Notes: generated by a model not told the origin, from the letters alone. DNA of 64,000 bases from AWTP1-13 sp963814055 (GCA_963814055.1 CAWFBJ010000028.1:19078-83077); one strand, 5' to 3'. Counted from the first letter of the stretch, positions 17,702 to 26,982 are shown. Numbers and translations: made by a program.

Positions 17702-18531
17702 ACACTATTCCCCTCAGCGCAGTCGATCTGGTTCTGGCCGCAGCGCTCCTGATCGTGAACGGCATCATCTCGGTCGTGTTCGGCCTCCGCCTCGAGCGCA
17801 GTCTGGCCATAGCGGCGATCCGCATGGTCGTGCAGCTCGCGGTCGTCGGTTACGTACTGAAGTTCGTGTTCGAGCAAACGTCGCCCATATGGACGGCGCT
17901 GGTGGCACTGGTGATGGTACTGGTCGCCGGCATCGAGCTCATACAGCGGCAGGAGCGACGGCCCCGAGGCTGGCTGGCTTACGGGCTCGGGAACGCAACC
18001 CTGCTGCTGGCAGGCGGCCTCGCCACTCTATATGCGGCCACCATCGTTATCGGCCCATCGCCATGGTATGCGCCGCGCTACGTGCTGCCGATCCTCGGCA
18101 TGGTACTGGGCAACACGCTGACCAGTATCAGCCTCGCGCTGCAGACCCTGAACGAGGGGGCGGAACGCGAGCGCAGTGCCATCGAGGCGCGCATTGCGTT
18201 GGGTGCCACGCGCCTGCAGGCTTTTTCCGGTCTGCTGCGGCAATCGCTGAGGACTGCCACGACGCCCTTGCTGAACTCCATGGCCGTTGCCGGTGTCGTC
18301 ACCCTGCCCGGCATGATGGCCGGACAGATTCTTGCCGGCGCCGATCCCAATGAAGCCGCCAAGTATCAGATCATGATCCTGTTCGTGCTGGCCGGCGCTT
18401 CCGGTCTCGGGGCCTTCGCCGCGGCGCTCGGCAGCGTGTTCCTGATGACCGACGCCCGGCATCGGCTGCGCTTGGACCGGCTGGCAGGGCGCGCAGCGCG
18501 GCGCAAATCAGAATTCCTAACGGATTTCTAA
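17698..18531 (+). CDS. fetB: ABC transporter permease, FetB/UPF0014 family
   Basis: 277 aa, with seven or so hydrophobic segments such as AVDLVLAAALLIVNGIISVV, LVALVMVLVAGIELI and IMILFVLAGASGLGAFAAAL. Family motifs are seen in RMVVQLAVVGYVL, LPILGMVLGNTLTSISL, IEARIALGATRLQA and LPGMMAGQILAGADP. The family exports iron in E. coli. It starts at ATG 17698 inside the ATP-binding gene's stop (ATGA), so the pair is translationally coupled. The basic C-terminus (RLDRLAGRAARRK) is likely cytoplasmic. Confidence 0.88.
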   Translation: MNTIPLSAVDLVLAAALLIVNGIISVVFGLRLERSLAIAAIRMVVQLAVVGYVLKFVFEQTSPIWTALVALVMVLVAGIELIQRQERRPRGWLAYGLGNATLLLAGGLATLYAATIVIGPSPWYAPRYVLPILGMVLGNTLTSISLALQTLNEGAERERSAIEARIALGATRLQAFSGLLRQSLRTATTPLLNSMAVAGVVTLPGMMAGQILAGADPNEAAKYQIMILFVLAGASGLGAFAAALGSVFLMTDARHRLRLDRLAGRAARRKSEFLTDF

Positions 18532-18644
18532 CCAGTTCAGCCTTACGCAAGCCGAGGCCGTGATGATGCCGGCTCATGGGACACCCGACTGCCGCTCGAC
18601 GTTGCGCGCGCATGCGCAACGACTTTGGGAATATGGCCTAGCCG

Positions 18645-20835
18645 ATGCCCTCGACCTATCTCACCTACAAGATGTACGCGCAAGACATCTCCAAGAGCCT
18701 GGTGCGGACAGCATCCAGGGTCGAGGTGGCGCGCGAGGAAAAATACTACCAGGAGAACATCGGCAAGGTGACGTCGGTCGATGATCTTCTCAACGATCGC
18801 CGCCTGTTTGCCTACGCCATGAAGGCGCACGGCCTGGAAGACATGACCTACGCCAAGGCCTTCATGCGCAAGGTGCTGGAAAGCGATCTCACCGATGCCA
18901 AGAGCTTTGCCAGACAGCTGGTGGACTCGCGCTACGCGATCTTCGCCAATTCATTCAGCTTCACGAAGGATGGCACCGTCCGCTCGAGCCTGCCGTACGT
19001 CCAGAACGAGTTCCAGGGAGACGACACGACAGGCCTCTACTCCGAGCACCGCGTGAAGAAAGGCGCATCGGCCGCAACGGAGGCGCAGTATTATCAGTCG
19101 AAGCTCGCAACCCTGGCATCGGTTGACGACCTCGTCGCCGACGATCGGCTCTTTGCCTTCGCCCTGACCGCCTATGGTCTCGATCCGAAGATCGCATCAG
19201 AGACGACGATCAGGAACGTCCTGACCAGCGACCTCTCCGATCCCGATAGCGTCGCCAATCGTCTGGGCGATGCCCGCTACGTCAAGCTGGCCAACGCCTT
19301 CAGCTTCCAAACCGATGGCAGCGCAGCGGCCGGCACCGCCCAGTCGGACGCCCAGCTCAACACAACGATCTTTGCCTACTACGATGCCTCCGGCAGCGGC
19401 GCGAGCCCCGCCGCCGCAGCGCAAAGAACCCAGTACTACACCAGCACCATCGGTAGCGTGGCATCGGTCGACGATCTGCTGAACGACGATACGCTCTACA
19501 CCTACGCTCTCACGGCTTTCGGCCTCAATCCCAACCTGCAATCCAAGATCACGATCCGCCAGGTGCTGGTGAGCGACCTTTCCGACCCCGACAGCTTTGC
19601 CAACACGCTGGCCGATACCCGCTATCGCACGCTCGCTGCAGCCTTCAACTTCGCGACCGACGGAACGGTCAGCGGAGGCGATGGAGCGCAGTCGGCCGAT
19701 CAGATCGACAGCACGACCGAACTCTACCTCACCAATTACGACGACGCGGCAGTCAGTGCCGAAACCGTCGCCACGACCTTCTATCGCAACCGCATCAACC
19801 TGATGACCTCGGTGGATGCCCTGATGGACAACAGCACGCTCTATAACTACGTGCTCGAGGCCTACGGCTTCGATCCGAAGACCGCGTCCAAGAGCAAGCA
19901 TCCGGCAAGCGCTGGTGAGCGACGTCTCCAATCCGACGAGCTTCGCCAACCTCCAGTCGGACCCGCGCTATCGCGAACTCGCCGCCGCCTTCAACTTCGC
20001 GCCCGACGGATCGGTGCTGCAGCCGCGCGAGGCCCAAACGGAAAATGAAGAGGTTGCGACGATCCAGCTCTACAACACCCGGATCGGCACTTCGGACTCC
20101 GAAGAGGCGCAAGCCATCGAGGAGAATGCCTACTATCACAACACCATCAGCCGCGTGCGGTCGCTCGACGACTTCCTGGACGACAAACGCATGGTGGCCT
20201 ACGTCCTCAAGGCCTACGGCCTGGAAGACGAGCGGGTTTCCAATGATGTGCTGCGCAACGTCCTGACCAGCGATCCGTTCGACAAGGACAGCTACGTCAG
20301 CAAGTTGTCCGATAGCCGATATCGGGATCTGGCCGCGGCATTCAATTTCACGTCCGATGGCAATATCGGCCGCGCTGCGGCCCAGCAGGTGCAAACCAGG
20401 AGCAGCCTTCTGAAGACCATCGATCTGCACGTCCGGCAGACGATGGAGAGCGACGCCGGGGAGCAGAACGAGGGTGTACGGCTGGCGCTCTATTTCCAGC
20501 GCAAGGCCGCCAATGTCACCTCCGTTTTCGGCATCCTTGCCGACAAGGCCCTCTTCGAGGTGGTGCGTACCGCCCTTGGCCTGCCGGTCGGCATGTCACA
20601 GGCCGACATCGACGTGCAGGGCGCGATGATCACCAAGCGACTCGATCTGGCGGACCTGAAGGATCCAGAAAAAGTCAGCAAGTTCCTGGCCCGATTCAGC
20701 GCCCTCTACGACGTGGCCAACGGCACGTCGGCCACTGCGTCGGCAGCCTCCATCATCCTGGGCGGCGGCTCCGGGATTGGCACGAACGTCAATCTCCTCG
20801 CGAGCCTCCAAAGCGTCACGCTTGGCCGGCTCTGA
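18645..20835 (+). pseudogene. DUF1217 repeat protein, frameshifted once
   Basis: About 730 codons forming six tandem DUF1217-like repeats. Each has a tyrosine pair, SVDDLL, a helix with YAL.AYGL, then a motif like VLTSDLSDPDSFANRL and ending R(Y)..LA.AF.F..DG. The first four tyrosine pairs are exactly 115 codons apart, the fifth is 117 on, and the last, divergent repeat is 120 on. The frame breaks near 19891-19900 in AGAGCAAGCATC. Removing one A restores KSSIRQALVSDVSNP without loss of the repeat. DUF1217 proteins occur in rhizobia, often by flagellar genes, but none are seen here. Its function is unknown. The start is ATG 18645 with a weak ribosome site. Confidence 0.78.
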
Positions 20836-20851
20836 TCGCGGGTAGCTGCGC

Positions 20852-21613
20852 CTACAGGAGTGCCTTGAGACGGCGCGCACGACGATGTAGGCGCCGAGCA
20901 CCAGCAGCACCGCGAAGAACACCGTGCGAAACATCTGCTCGGACAGGTATTTGCGGACGGCTTGGCCGGTGATCATGCCGGCAAGCGCCGGAACGACCGC
21001 ACCCGCGGAGAGGAGCGCAAGTTCCCCGGTCAGCAGTTGCCGGTCATGCAGCGCGAAGGCCAAGGCGATCGTGGAGGTCGTGAACAGCACGCCCATCGAC
21101 TGGATGAAGCCGTCGCGCGGGAACCGCAGCGACTGGAGGTACATCACCCCGGGCACGACGAACGAACCGGTCATGCCGTTCAGTATGCCGCTCACGGCCC
21201 CGACGACCGGCGAAAGCCAGGGCTCGAGGCGGCCCGGACTTGCCGGGTCGGCCCGCGACTAGACCCAGCACGGCATAGATGCACAGGACGAGCCCCAGCA
21301 ATCCCGCCAGAAGGTCGGCGTTGGCCTTGGCCAGAATCCCGACGCCGAACCAGGTCCCGATGCAGACGGCCAGCAGCAGGCTCCAGGTCCGGCGCAGGAT
21401 CGACAACAGATGGCCCCCAACCGCGGCCTGCCAGACGTTGGTCACAAACGAGGGCACGATCAGAATCGCCATCGCAGCCTTGAGCCCGAGCGTCGCTGTG
21501 AGAAGCGCCAGCGACACCGAAGGAAGGCCGAGACCCGTCACTCCCTTGACCGACCCCGCAAGGAGGAAGGTCAACGCAACGATGAGCATGCTATCGAGAG
21601 CGGGCATCGACAT
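20852..21613 (-). pseudogene. TauE/SafE family permease, frameshifted
   Basis: About 253 aa expected. The N-terminal half has LLAGSVKGVTGLGLPSVSLALL, the glycine-rich start of this anion-exporter family. The C-terminal half (GILNGMTGSFVVPG) carries the matching second repeat. They are in different frames, and removing one A in GGCAAGTCC (21238-21244) gives RPGSPGRLEPWLSP. A second lesion near 20865 is inferred, because the frame otherwise runs into the converging DUF1217 gene. A shift there gives the usual short tail LKALL and a stop at 20852. Eight or so membrane segments are expected. The start ATG 21613 lies two bases after the NIPSNAP stop. Confidence 0.72.
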
Positions 21614-21614
21614 C

Positions 21615-21920
21615 TCATTCGACCTGCCGCAGGAAGGTTCGCTCTTCGGCTAGGATGAAGCGCTGCTCCTCGGCCATGCGGAAGTTTGCGGCGCCCTCGG
21701 GATCGGCCTTGAGGCGTGCCCGGTAGGCTTCGTAACTTGCAAGGCTCGGGAAGGAGATCAACCCGAAAGCGATATCGTTCGTGCCTTCATGCGGCATCCA
21801 ATAGCGCACGTCATGGCCGCCGCACCTGGGAATGATCGTCAGCCAACGCTTCGCGTAGGCCTCGAAAGCATCGCGCTTAAAGGGGTCGAGCCGATAGCGG
21901 ATAAAGACGGTAATCGTCAT
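21615..21920 (-). CDS. NIPSNAP family protein
   Basis: 101 aa with a ferredoxin-like dimeric alpha/beta-barrel pattern: an N-terminal strand TITVFIRYRLDP, then AFEAYAKRWLTIIPRCGG, a strand IAFGLISFPSLASYEAYRARL, and a C-terminal EEQRFILAEERTFLR. It is typical of bacterial NIPSNAP proteins, whose biochemical role is mostly unknown. The start is ATG 21920. It ends just before the TauE/SafE permease gene, so the two are probably co-transcribed. Confidence 0.85.
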   Translation of the reverse strand: MTITVFIRYRLDPFKRDAFEAYAKRWLTIIPRCGGHDVRYWMPHEGTNDIAFGLISFPSLASYEAYRARLKADPEGAANFRMAEEQRFILAEERTFLRQVE

Positions 21921-22113
21921 GGCTGCTTTCCGTTTTTTGCTGCGTGGTGCGATCCTATTCGCAATATCGGCTTCATGCTTCGACCAGGACCGAAGTGTTC
22001 CGGTTACGCGGAAGCGGTGCACAAAGCCGATGCGAGGCTTTTCTGGCTGGCAGGATCGTGGGAAGATTCCAGTCACGGCAGGAGCGTGGACCTCCGCGCG
22101 TGGAAGGTGGACC

Positions 22114-22347
22114 ATGCCGCGCTACAGAAAGACGCCGCTCACCACAACCAGCGTGCGTCAGCTTGCAAGCAGAAGGGGTTACCTTCTGGCGAAGGAAGGC
22201 CGCACTCCGCGCCTTTGCAAGTTGTTCGATTTGTCGGGACGACGCACGGCGCCGATTCCATCCAAAGATCCCAAGCGCCGCTACACGTGGCGGCTGGCCG
22301 ACGCCGATGCGTGGCTCAGGGAGCAGCCCCTGCTGCGCGATCAATGA
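22114..22347 (+). CDS. Small basic hypothetical protein
   Basis: 77 aa from ATG 22114, with the purine-rich GGAAGGTGG seven or so bases upstream. The protein is arginine-rich, with TSVRQLASRRGYLLAKEG, LCKLFDLSGRR and RRYTWRLADADAWLREQ, and has no signal peptide or membrane segment. I do not recognise the family. The good ribosome-binding site and balanced composition favour a real gene, possibly DNA- or RNA-binding. The open frame extends upstream to 21919, but that part looks non-coding. Confidence 0.45.
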   Translation: MPRYRKTPLTTTSVRQLASRRGYLLAKEGRTPRLCKLFDLSGRRTAPIPSKDPKRRYTWRLADADAWLREQPLLRDQ

Positions 22348-22823
22348 GTTGCCGTGACAAATCGATTCGCGTTTCCATCGAACTGGCGAATGCCGCCCGA
22401 ATTGAAGTTGCAACTCATTCATATTGCTTGAGAAAATGCCCGCGTTAACCTTTCGTTAACCAATCGCGACAACCTTCGGCGTCGGGGAATGGGGAGAAAG
22501 ACACATGGTCCGCAATGAACGGAAAGACTGCGTGGAGCTTCTCTGCGAAGGCGTTCGACGCGTCGCGCAATGAACGTTGTGCCCGGCTTCTCCGCCCACT
22601 TTTTTTCCAGTTCGGCGTTACGTGGTTTTGGGTAGCCTTGGCTCTCGAGGGTCGCGCCGTGGAGGTATGGCGCGAGCTGCGGCTGCAGAATGCATCAGCC
22701 AAACGTTTGCGGCTGACAGGGGTTTGGGCGGATTGCGCGCAGGGTTTGCGCCAGACGCTCGAAAGCGGGATCAGCGGGCAATCGCCTGAGGTTTCTGCCT
22801 GGTCCCTGCCTGAAAGCCGCAAG
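22348..22823. other. Region of uncertain coding status
   Basis: 476 bases. The first 150 or so are AT-richer (near 22380-22480) and probably regulatory. From 22515 a + strand frame is open into the next small gene, but this upstream part gives no recognisable protein, so I leave it uncalled. Confidence 0.3.
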
Positions 22824-23096
22824 ATGCGGGGCCTCGGTCTTGGGCGCATGTGGGCGGTTCTCTGTCCCTACTGCCACCGTTTCCACATGCACTCGCCCGG
22901 CGAGGGCCGGCGCACGCCGCATTGCTGCGCGGAAAAGGACGACAACCACTACGTCCTTGGCTTTGCCGGCGCACTGCCGCTGCAGCACCACAGGCGCTTC
23001 TACCGGACATCCCGGGCGGACTTGCCCCGGCTTCTGGACCAGTGGCCCGAAGCGACTGGTAATCGGGCACAGCCCGCTGAACTGTTGGCGGCTTAG
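22824..23096 (+). CDS. Small putative zinc-binding protein
   Basis: 90 aa from ATG 22824; ATG 22848 is the alternative, and the frame is open up to 22515. The core WAVLCPYCHRFHMHSPGEG followed by HCCAEKDDN has a CPYC knuckle, several His and a later Cys pair, resembling short zinc-ribbon-like proteins of rhizobial accessory regions. GYVL-like NHYVLGFAG follows. It is probably cytoplasmic. The function is unknown, and the call rests on the cysteine/histidine pattern. Confidence 0.4.
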   Translation: MRGLGLGRMWAVLCPYCHRFHMHSPGEGRRTPHCCAEKDDNHYVLGFAGALPLQHHRRFYRTSRADLPRLLDQWPEATGNRAQPAELLAA

Positions 23097-23275
23097 CAAA
23101 ATCGCCAGCCGCGGAGGGATTTCACGCGCAGCGTGGGATTGTCCGCGGCTGGTCTGGCGGCCTTTGACCCGCGCGCAACAGCCGATCCGCGGTGCTGGAT
23201 GGCTACAGCCGACCGTCGTCGCGGTCGGCAAACCGGCACAGGTGGCTAGCTTCGTTCGGCCAGGTTGCCGTGAAC

Positions 23276-23624
23276 CTACTTGGCCGCCGCAGCCGGCTTG
23301 GCGGATGCCGTGGGGTCCGGGCCGGGCCAGCACACGAGCGCGCTTGCCTTGCACGTGTGCTCATCGAATACGATGAAGTCCAGGAACAGCTCGCAGCTCA
23401 CATCCTTCTTGCCGACGGTGTGCCCCTTGATGCCGTTCGCCTTGGTCCACTCGGCAATATGCTTGTCCAGCAGGCTCTTGGCGTCACGTCGTGGGGCCGT
23501 CCTTGCCGTAGTCGTTCACCGAGAACGACAGCCTCTTGCACGCGGCGTCTGCCGGTCCTGAGCCGGCCCATGCGAGCAGCGCTACGGCTGCAGACGCCGC
23601 GAAAACCATGGACCTTGAGCGCAT
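23276..23624 (-). pseudogene. Small exported four-cysteine protein, frameshifted
   Basis: About 115 aa after repair. The start is ATG 23624 behind GGGGAG, with a signal peptide ending GPADAA and mature protein beginning CKRLSFSVND. The frame breaks near 23489: as written it stops after KDGPTT, but dropping one A (coding ACGACGTGAC) gives KDGPTRDAKSLLDKHIAEW and continues to a TAG at 23276-23278. The C-terminal part has SCELFLDF, EHTCKASALVC and an Ala/Lys-rich tail. The first Cys and the final C-x6-C match two neighbouring exported proteins. It is periplasmic, function unknown. Confidence 0.65.
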
Positions 23625-23683
23625 GCACGATCTCCCCTCGGATCGATGAATCATTGTGTCAGTCGCGACCGGTACTGAAACGC

Positions 23684-24061
23684 TCAGCGCGGATAGGGAG
23701 CATCGCCGCCGCGAGGCCCCGTGCCCGAATCGAAAAAGAAGTCGTGGTCGAACGGGCCGGAACTCGTCTGCCGGTCGATGAACGGATCGCGATAAGAGTT
23801 CGTGCTGCCGTATAAGGTGCGCGAGCCGCCGTAGACATTCACGACATCGGAATCCGTATAGGAGTAATAGCCGCCACGGCGCGCCACGAAGCCCTTCACC
23901 CGCGCAGGCCGCTTGCGATGATAGCGCGACTTGGCCGGCTCCATATGCCCTTGCTGACGGTATGTACTGCGCTCCTGCCGCTCGCCGGCCTGACCAGAAC
24001 TTGTGAACGCCAACACAGCGATGGCGCTGCAGACCGCAGCCATCATGCCTTTGTTCTTCAT
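23684..24061 (-). CDS. Exported Tyr/Arg-rich hypothetical protein
   Basis: 125 aa from ATG 24061, with AGGA six bases upstream. The signal peptide (MMAAVCSAIAVLAFTSSGQAG) is clear. The mature part is basic and then rich in Tyr, Asp, Gly and Ser (RGGYYSYTDSDVVNVYGGS, DPFIDRQTSSGPFDHDFFFDS) and has no cysteine. Similar short exported proteins are common in Bradyrhizobium-like genomes. It lies in a row of small exported proteins read leftward. The function is unknown. Confidence 0.7.
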   Translation of the reverse strand: MKNKGMMAAVCSAIAVLAFTSSGQAGERQERSTYRQQGHMEPAKSRYHRKRPARVKGFVARRGGYYSYTDSDVVNVYGGSRTLYGSTNSYRDPFIDRQTSSGPFDHDFFFDSGTGPRGGDAPYPR

Positions 24062-24246
24062 GACAATCCTGCTTTCCGTTCGGTGTGGCGCAACTCGCCA
24101 CAAAAAGGGCTGGTCAGTCTAGGACATGGAAGCAACCAAATCCTAAAAACCAACGCTGCGGAAGGCCGAATGGGTCCGCCTACCTGCAAAATCCCCGCAA
24201 AACCATGATCGGCACTGCTGCCGGCCGCCCGTCGCCTGCCCCTCAG

Positions 24247-24284
24247 CAAAAAAGGCTGCCCCGCCGAAGCAGAGAAGCCTTTTT
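24247..24284 (-). terminator. Rho-independent terminator with UUCG loop
   Basis: On the minus strand AAAAAGGCT pairs with AGCCTTTTTT around an inner stem that closes on TTCG, ending in a T-run. It lies about 30 bases past the stop of the small exported protein gene at 24316. The A-run on the other side would also allow termination of + transcripts. Confidence 0.75.
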
Positions 24285-24315
24285 GTCATTTCAGCCTTGC
24301 TTCAGGCAGGTTGCC

Positions 24316-24588
24316 TCAGGTGCAGGCGCGCTGCTTGGCCGTGCACGAGGTCAGGAGCAACGGTCCTGGCGCGCCGCACTTGAGGGCTGCCTTGCCGGCC
24401 GCCTTGGCACCCTTGGCGGCGACAGCGAACTCCAGGTTCATCTTTGTCACCTCTTGGGCGATTTCCTTGGTGAGCCCTTCGCCCTTCACGCTGACGCGAC
24501 TGCAGGCGGCCTGAGCGGCGGTACCGGCTACCAAAGCCAAACCAGCGACCGCGCACGCTCCAACAACCAGCTTGTGTATGCTTTTCAT
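24316..24588 (-). CDS. Small exported four-cysteine protein
   Basis: 90 aa from ATG 24588, with AGGAG seven bases upstream. The signal peptide (LVVGACAVAGLALVAGTAAQA) ends just before ACSRVSVKGEG. The middle is Lys/Ala-rich, and the end has LKCGAPGPLLLTSCTAKQRACT. Its mature cysteines (one at the N-terminus, then C-x10-C-x6-C) align with the proteins at 24634 and 23276. It is probably periplasmic with two disulphides. It is followed by a strong terminator. The function is unknown. Confidence 0.75.
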   Translation of the reverse strand: MKSIHKLVVGACAVAGLALVAGTAAQAACSRVSVKGEGLTKEIAQEVTKMNLEFAVAAKGAKAAGKAALKCGAPGPLLLTSCTAKQRACT

Positions 24589-24633
24589 TGCACGTCTCCT
24601 ATCAAACCAACGCAACCTGCTGTTCAACAACCG

Positions 24634-24936
24634 TCACTTGCAAAGTTTCGCCTGGATAACGCACTCCCTGCCAAGGCCGCCCCCGGCATTGCAGCGCTGC
24701 TTCACGTTGCTCACCTTATAGCCGGGAGCCACACCGACCTTTTGGCTCGATGCCATCCATGAACCCCACATCCCCCAATCGGTCCCCTGGAGAACAGCTT
24801 CCCAAGCCTGGAACTTCGCAGATTCGTCGTTGCCGCCGGTGCCTTTTCCGGCCTTGTTGATGCATTGCGCTTGGGCGACTGCGCCCGCCGCCATGAGCAT
24901 ACTTGCGGTCGCGAGCACGCGAACGAAGGTCTTCAT
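24634..24936 (-). CDS. Small exported four-cysteine protein
   Basis: 100 aa from ATG 24936 behind GGGGAGC. The signal peptide (VLATASMLMAAGAVAQA) is followed by QCINKAGKGTGG. There is a Trp-rich middle (AWEAVLQGTDWGMWGSWMAS), and the end has QRCNAGGGLGRECVIQAKLCK. The mature cysteines are one at the N-terminus and then C-x9-C-x6-C, shared with the next two exported proteins of this row. It lies 45 bases before the 24316-24588 gene and is probably co-transcribed with it. The function is unknown. Confidence 0.75.
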   Translation of the reverse strand: MKTFVRVLATASMLMAAGAVAQAQCINKAGKGTGGNDESAKFQAWEAVLQGTDWGMWGSWMASSQKVGVAPGYKVSNVKQRCNAGGGLGRECVIQAKLCK

Positions 24937-25104
24937 TGCCGGAAGCTCCCCTTATGAATTGAACGTGAGTTGGGAACACTGCCCCAGATTTAGAGCCTTG
25001 CACATGGCGTGCGCCCCTGTTCTCGAGGCTATCCGGTCGAATTCAGCCAACCCGTGGCACGCAGGTGACGCGTTCGGGGGCTGTCAATGCCGAGGGACGG
25101 TAGC

Positions 25105-25320
25105 TCAATCGGCCGATTGGAGATTGACCGCCTTTGGTCCTTTGCCGCGCTTGTCCGGCTCGGTCTCGAAAGACACGCGCATGTTCTCGGTCAGCGCACC
25201 GACATCGGAATGCTCGACAGCGGTAATATGGACGAACACGTCCTTGCCACCGTCGTCCGGCGTGATGAAACCAAAACCTTTCGACTGGTTGAAGAACTTC
25301 ACCGTTCCACTCTGCCGCAT
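25105..25320 (-). CDS. cspA: Cold-shock domain protein
   Basis: 71 aa, the normal CspA length. RNA-binding motifs RNP1 (KGFGFITP) and RNP2 (VFVHITAV) are intact in a five-strand OB-fold pattern starting GTVKFFNQS. It binds single-stranded RNA/DNA and acts as an RNA chaperone. The start is ATG 25320 with AAGGAGA eight bases upstream. It is monocistronic by spacing. The long leader (252 bases to the divergent or upstream gene) could carry cold-shock regulation, but I see no specific element. Confidence 0.95.
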   Translation of the reverse strand: MRQSGTVKFFNQSKGFGFITPDDGGKDVFVHITAVEHSDVGALTENMRVSFETEPDKRGKGPKAVNLQSAD

Positions 25321-25572
25321 TACGACGTCTCCTTAGTCCCCGGTGGAAAATATTGTTGTTGGCATCAGCAAACGTGCCGACGCGCGTGAAGCCACGACGA
25401 TCTCATCCGATGTCGGCGGGGAAAGTGGGGCGCGCGAGAAAGCGTCGATGCGTCTGCGCAAGTCATCTCAGTACAGTCTCTGCAGTCACGACTGGCTGAT
25501 AAGCAGCCTGAACTGCGTGCGAGTATCGATGATTGACGTAGGCCGTGCAAGGCAAATCCGTGCACTTCGCCT

Positions 25573-26487
25573 TCAGCGCGGTGGGGTCTTTCGCTGATGC
25601 GAACGGGCCGTTCCGACCGGTGTGACACGCAGGGTCTGCACGACGCGGTCGAGGCGATGGCGCGCTCCGCTGCCTTCGGCCAGACGATGCGCAAGCTCGG
25701 GCAGCACGGCTGCGAGATCATCACGCAGCGTGTAAGGAGGATTGGCGACAATCAGCCCGCAGCCATTCAGGCGATCGGGAGTATTTCCCCCTCGTATCAT
25801 AAGCTCCACGCGCATCAGCTCCGGTCCGGCAATGGCCGCCAGTGCGCCATGAAATGCTGCAATCGGCTTGAGGTCCTTGATCGGATACCACGCCACATAG
25901 ACGCCGCTCTCGAAACGCCGCAGAGCCTCTGCCAGCCCCTCGGCAAGGCGCGCGAGTTCGCCTTCTTCCTCGAACGGAGGGTCGATCAAAACGACGCTGC
26001 GGCGCTCCTTGGGAGGCAGCAGCGACTTGAGTGCAAACCATCCGTCGATAGCGAGCAGCTTGACCCGTCGATCCCGCCCGAGCACGGACTTGAGTTCCGC
26101 CCCGTCCTCCGGATGCAGTTCATTGGCCACCAGCACGTCTTGCGGACGCATGAGCCGCCGCGCAATGAGCGGGCTCCCGGGGTAGACCTCGAGTTGCGGC
26201 GTGGGGTTCTCGCTTCGCACCGTTTCGAGATAAGGTCCCATCACCCTTGCCACATCCGCGGGCAACGGCCTGACATCCGGGCCGAGCAGACGGCCGATGC
26301 CGCCGCGCCACTCTCCAGTCTTGGCTGCCTGGATGGAGCCGAGCGCATAGCGGCCGCAGCCGGCGTGCGTGTCGATCACGCGGAAGGGCGCTTCCTTCCG
26401 TTTCAGGTAGTCAATGACCAGCGCAAGCACGAGGTGCTTCAGCACGTCGGCAAAGTTGCCGGCATGATAGGCGTGCCGATAATTCAT
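25573..26487 (-). CDS. rlmJ: 23S rRNA (adenine(2030)-N6)-methyltransferase
   Basis: 304 aa. The N-terminal MNYRHAYHAGNFADVLKH is diagnostic for RlmJ, followed by VIDTHAGCGRY. The N6-adenine catalytic tetrad reads VLIDPPFEE, an NPPF-type DPPF motif. Other motifs are GSPLIA and NELHPED. The enzyme methylates A2030 of 23S rRNA with SAM. The C-terminal tail (HRLDRVVQTLRVTPVG) is about 20 residues longer than usual. It starts at ATG 26487 and reads leftward, apart from its neighbours. Confidence 0.92.
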   Translation of the reverse strand: MNYRHAYHAGNFADVLKHLVLALVIDYLKRKEAPFRVIDTHAGCGRYALGSIQAAKTGEWRGGIGRLLGPDVRPLPADVARVMGPYLETVRSENPTPQLEVYPGSPLIARRLMRPQDVLVANELHPEDGAELKSVLGRDRRVKLLAIDGWFALKSLLPPKERRSVVLIDPPFEEEGELARLAEGLAEALRRFESGVYVAWYPIKDLKPIAAFHGALAAIAGPELMRVELMIRGGNTPDRLNGCGLIVANPPYTLRDDLAAVLPELAHRLAEGSGARHRLDRVVQTLRVTPVGTARSHQRKTPPR

Positions 26488-26585
26488 GAACGCACCTTGC
26501 GCGCGGAAGAGGCGCGAATGTCAAGCGAACATACCGAAAGCAGGCACCCCAATGGTGCCGCTCGCGGCATCTGAAAACTCGGGGC

Positions 26586-26982
26586 TTACTTCGTCTTGGG
26601 AAGGGCTGACTTGACCAGCGGATTCTTGCAGCCCGCCAGATATTTGGCATCCAGTTCGACAAACCCGGGGTCTCCTGCCTTCACGACCTTTGCCTTCGCC
26701 AGTGCGCCCCGATCGGAGATGCTGTCGGAAACAAACACATGAGGCCGGGCGCACGTAAAGAGCATGAAGCCGCGCTTGTCCTTCTTGGCTGCTTCGCGCG
26801 ACGCATCACCGTAGCGATAGACACGTTCACCCTTAGTCGGTATTCACGACGACATAACTCAGGCCGGAGCCTGCCGTGTAGGCCGTACGGAACTTCTCGA
26901 TGTCGGCATCGGATTCCGCCGCAAACGCGTGCGCGGCAATCAGCAAGGCGCCAGCCGGCGCGAGAAGGGCGAACTTTTTCAC
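26586..26982 (-). pseudogene. Small exported hypothetical protein, frameshifted
   Basis: About 131 aa after repair. The start is GTG 26982 with AGGGA eight bases upstream, and the signal peptide (KKFALLAPAGALLIAAHAFAA) is clear. The written frame stops after LSYVVVNTD. Removing one T of the coding strand near 26835 (GACTAAGGG to GACAAGGG) continues as KGERVYRYGDASREAAKKDKR and GFMLFTCARPHVFVSDS, ending SALPKTK before a TAA at 26586-26588. Two cysteines are in the mature part. The family is not recognised. Its neighbours are rlmJ downstream and a small + strand gene upstream. Confidence 0.6.

Noticed and set aside
14590..19900. Programmed ribosomal frameshifting at the AGCAAGC words
   Set aside because: The affected genes are unrelated, no slippery heptamer or downstream pseudoknot is apparent, and the same families are normally made from one frame.
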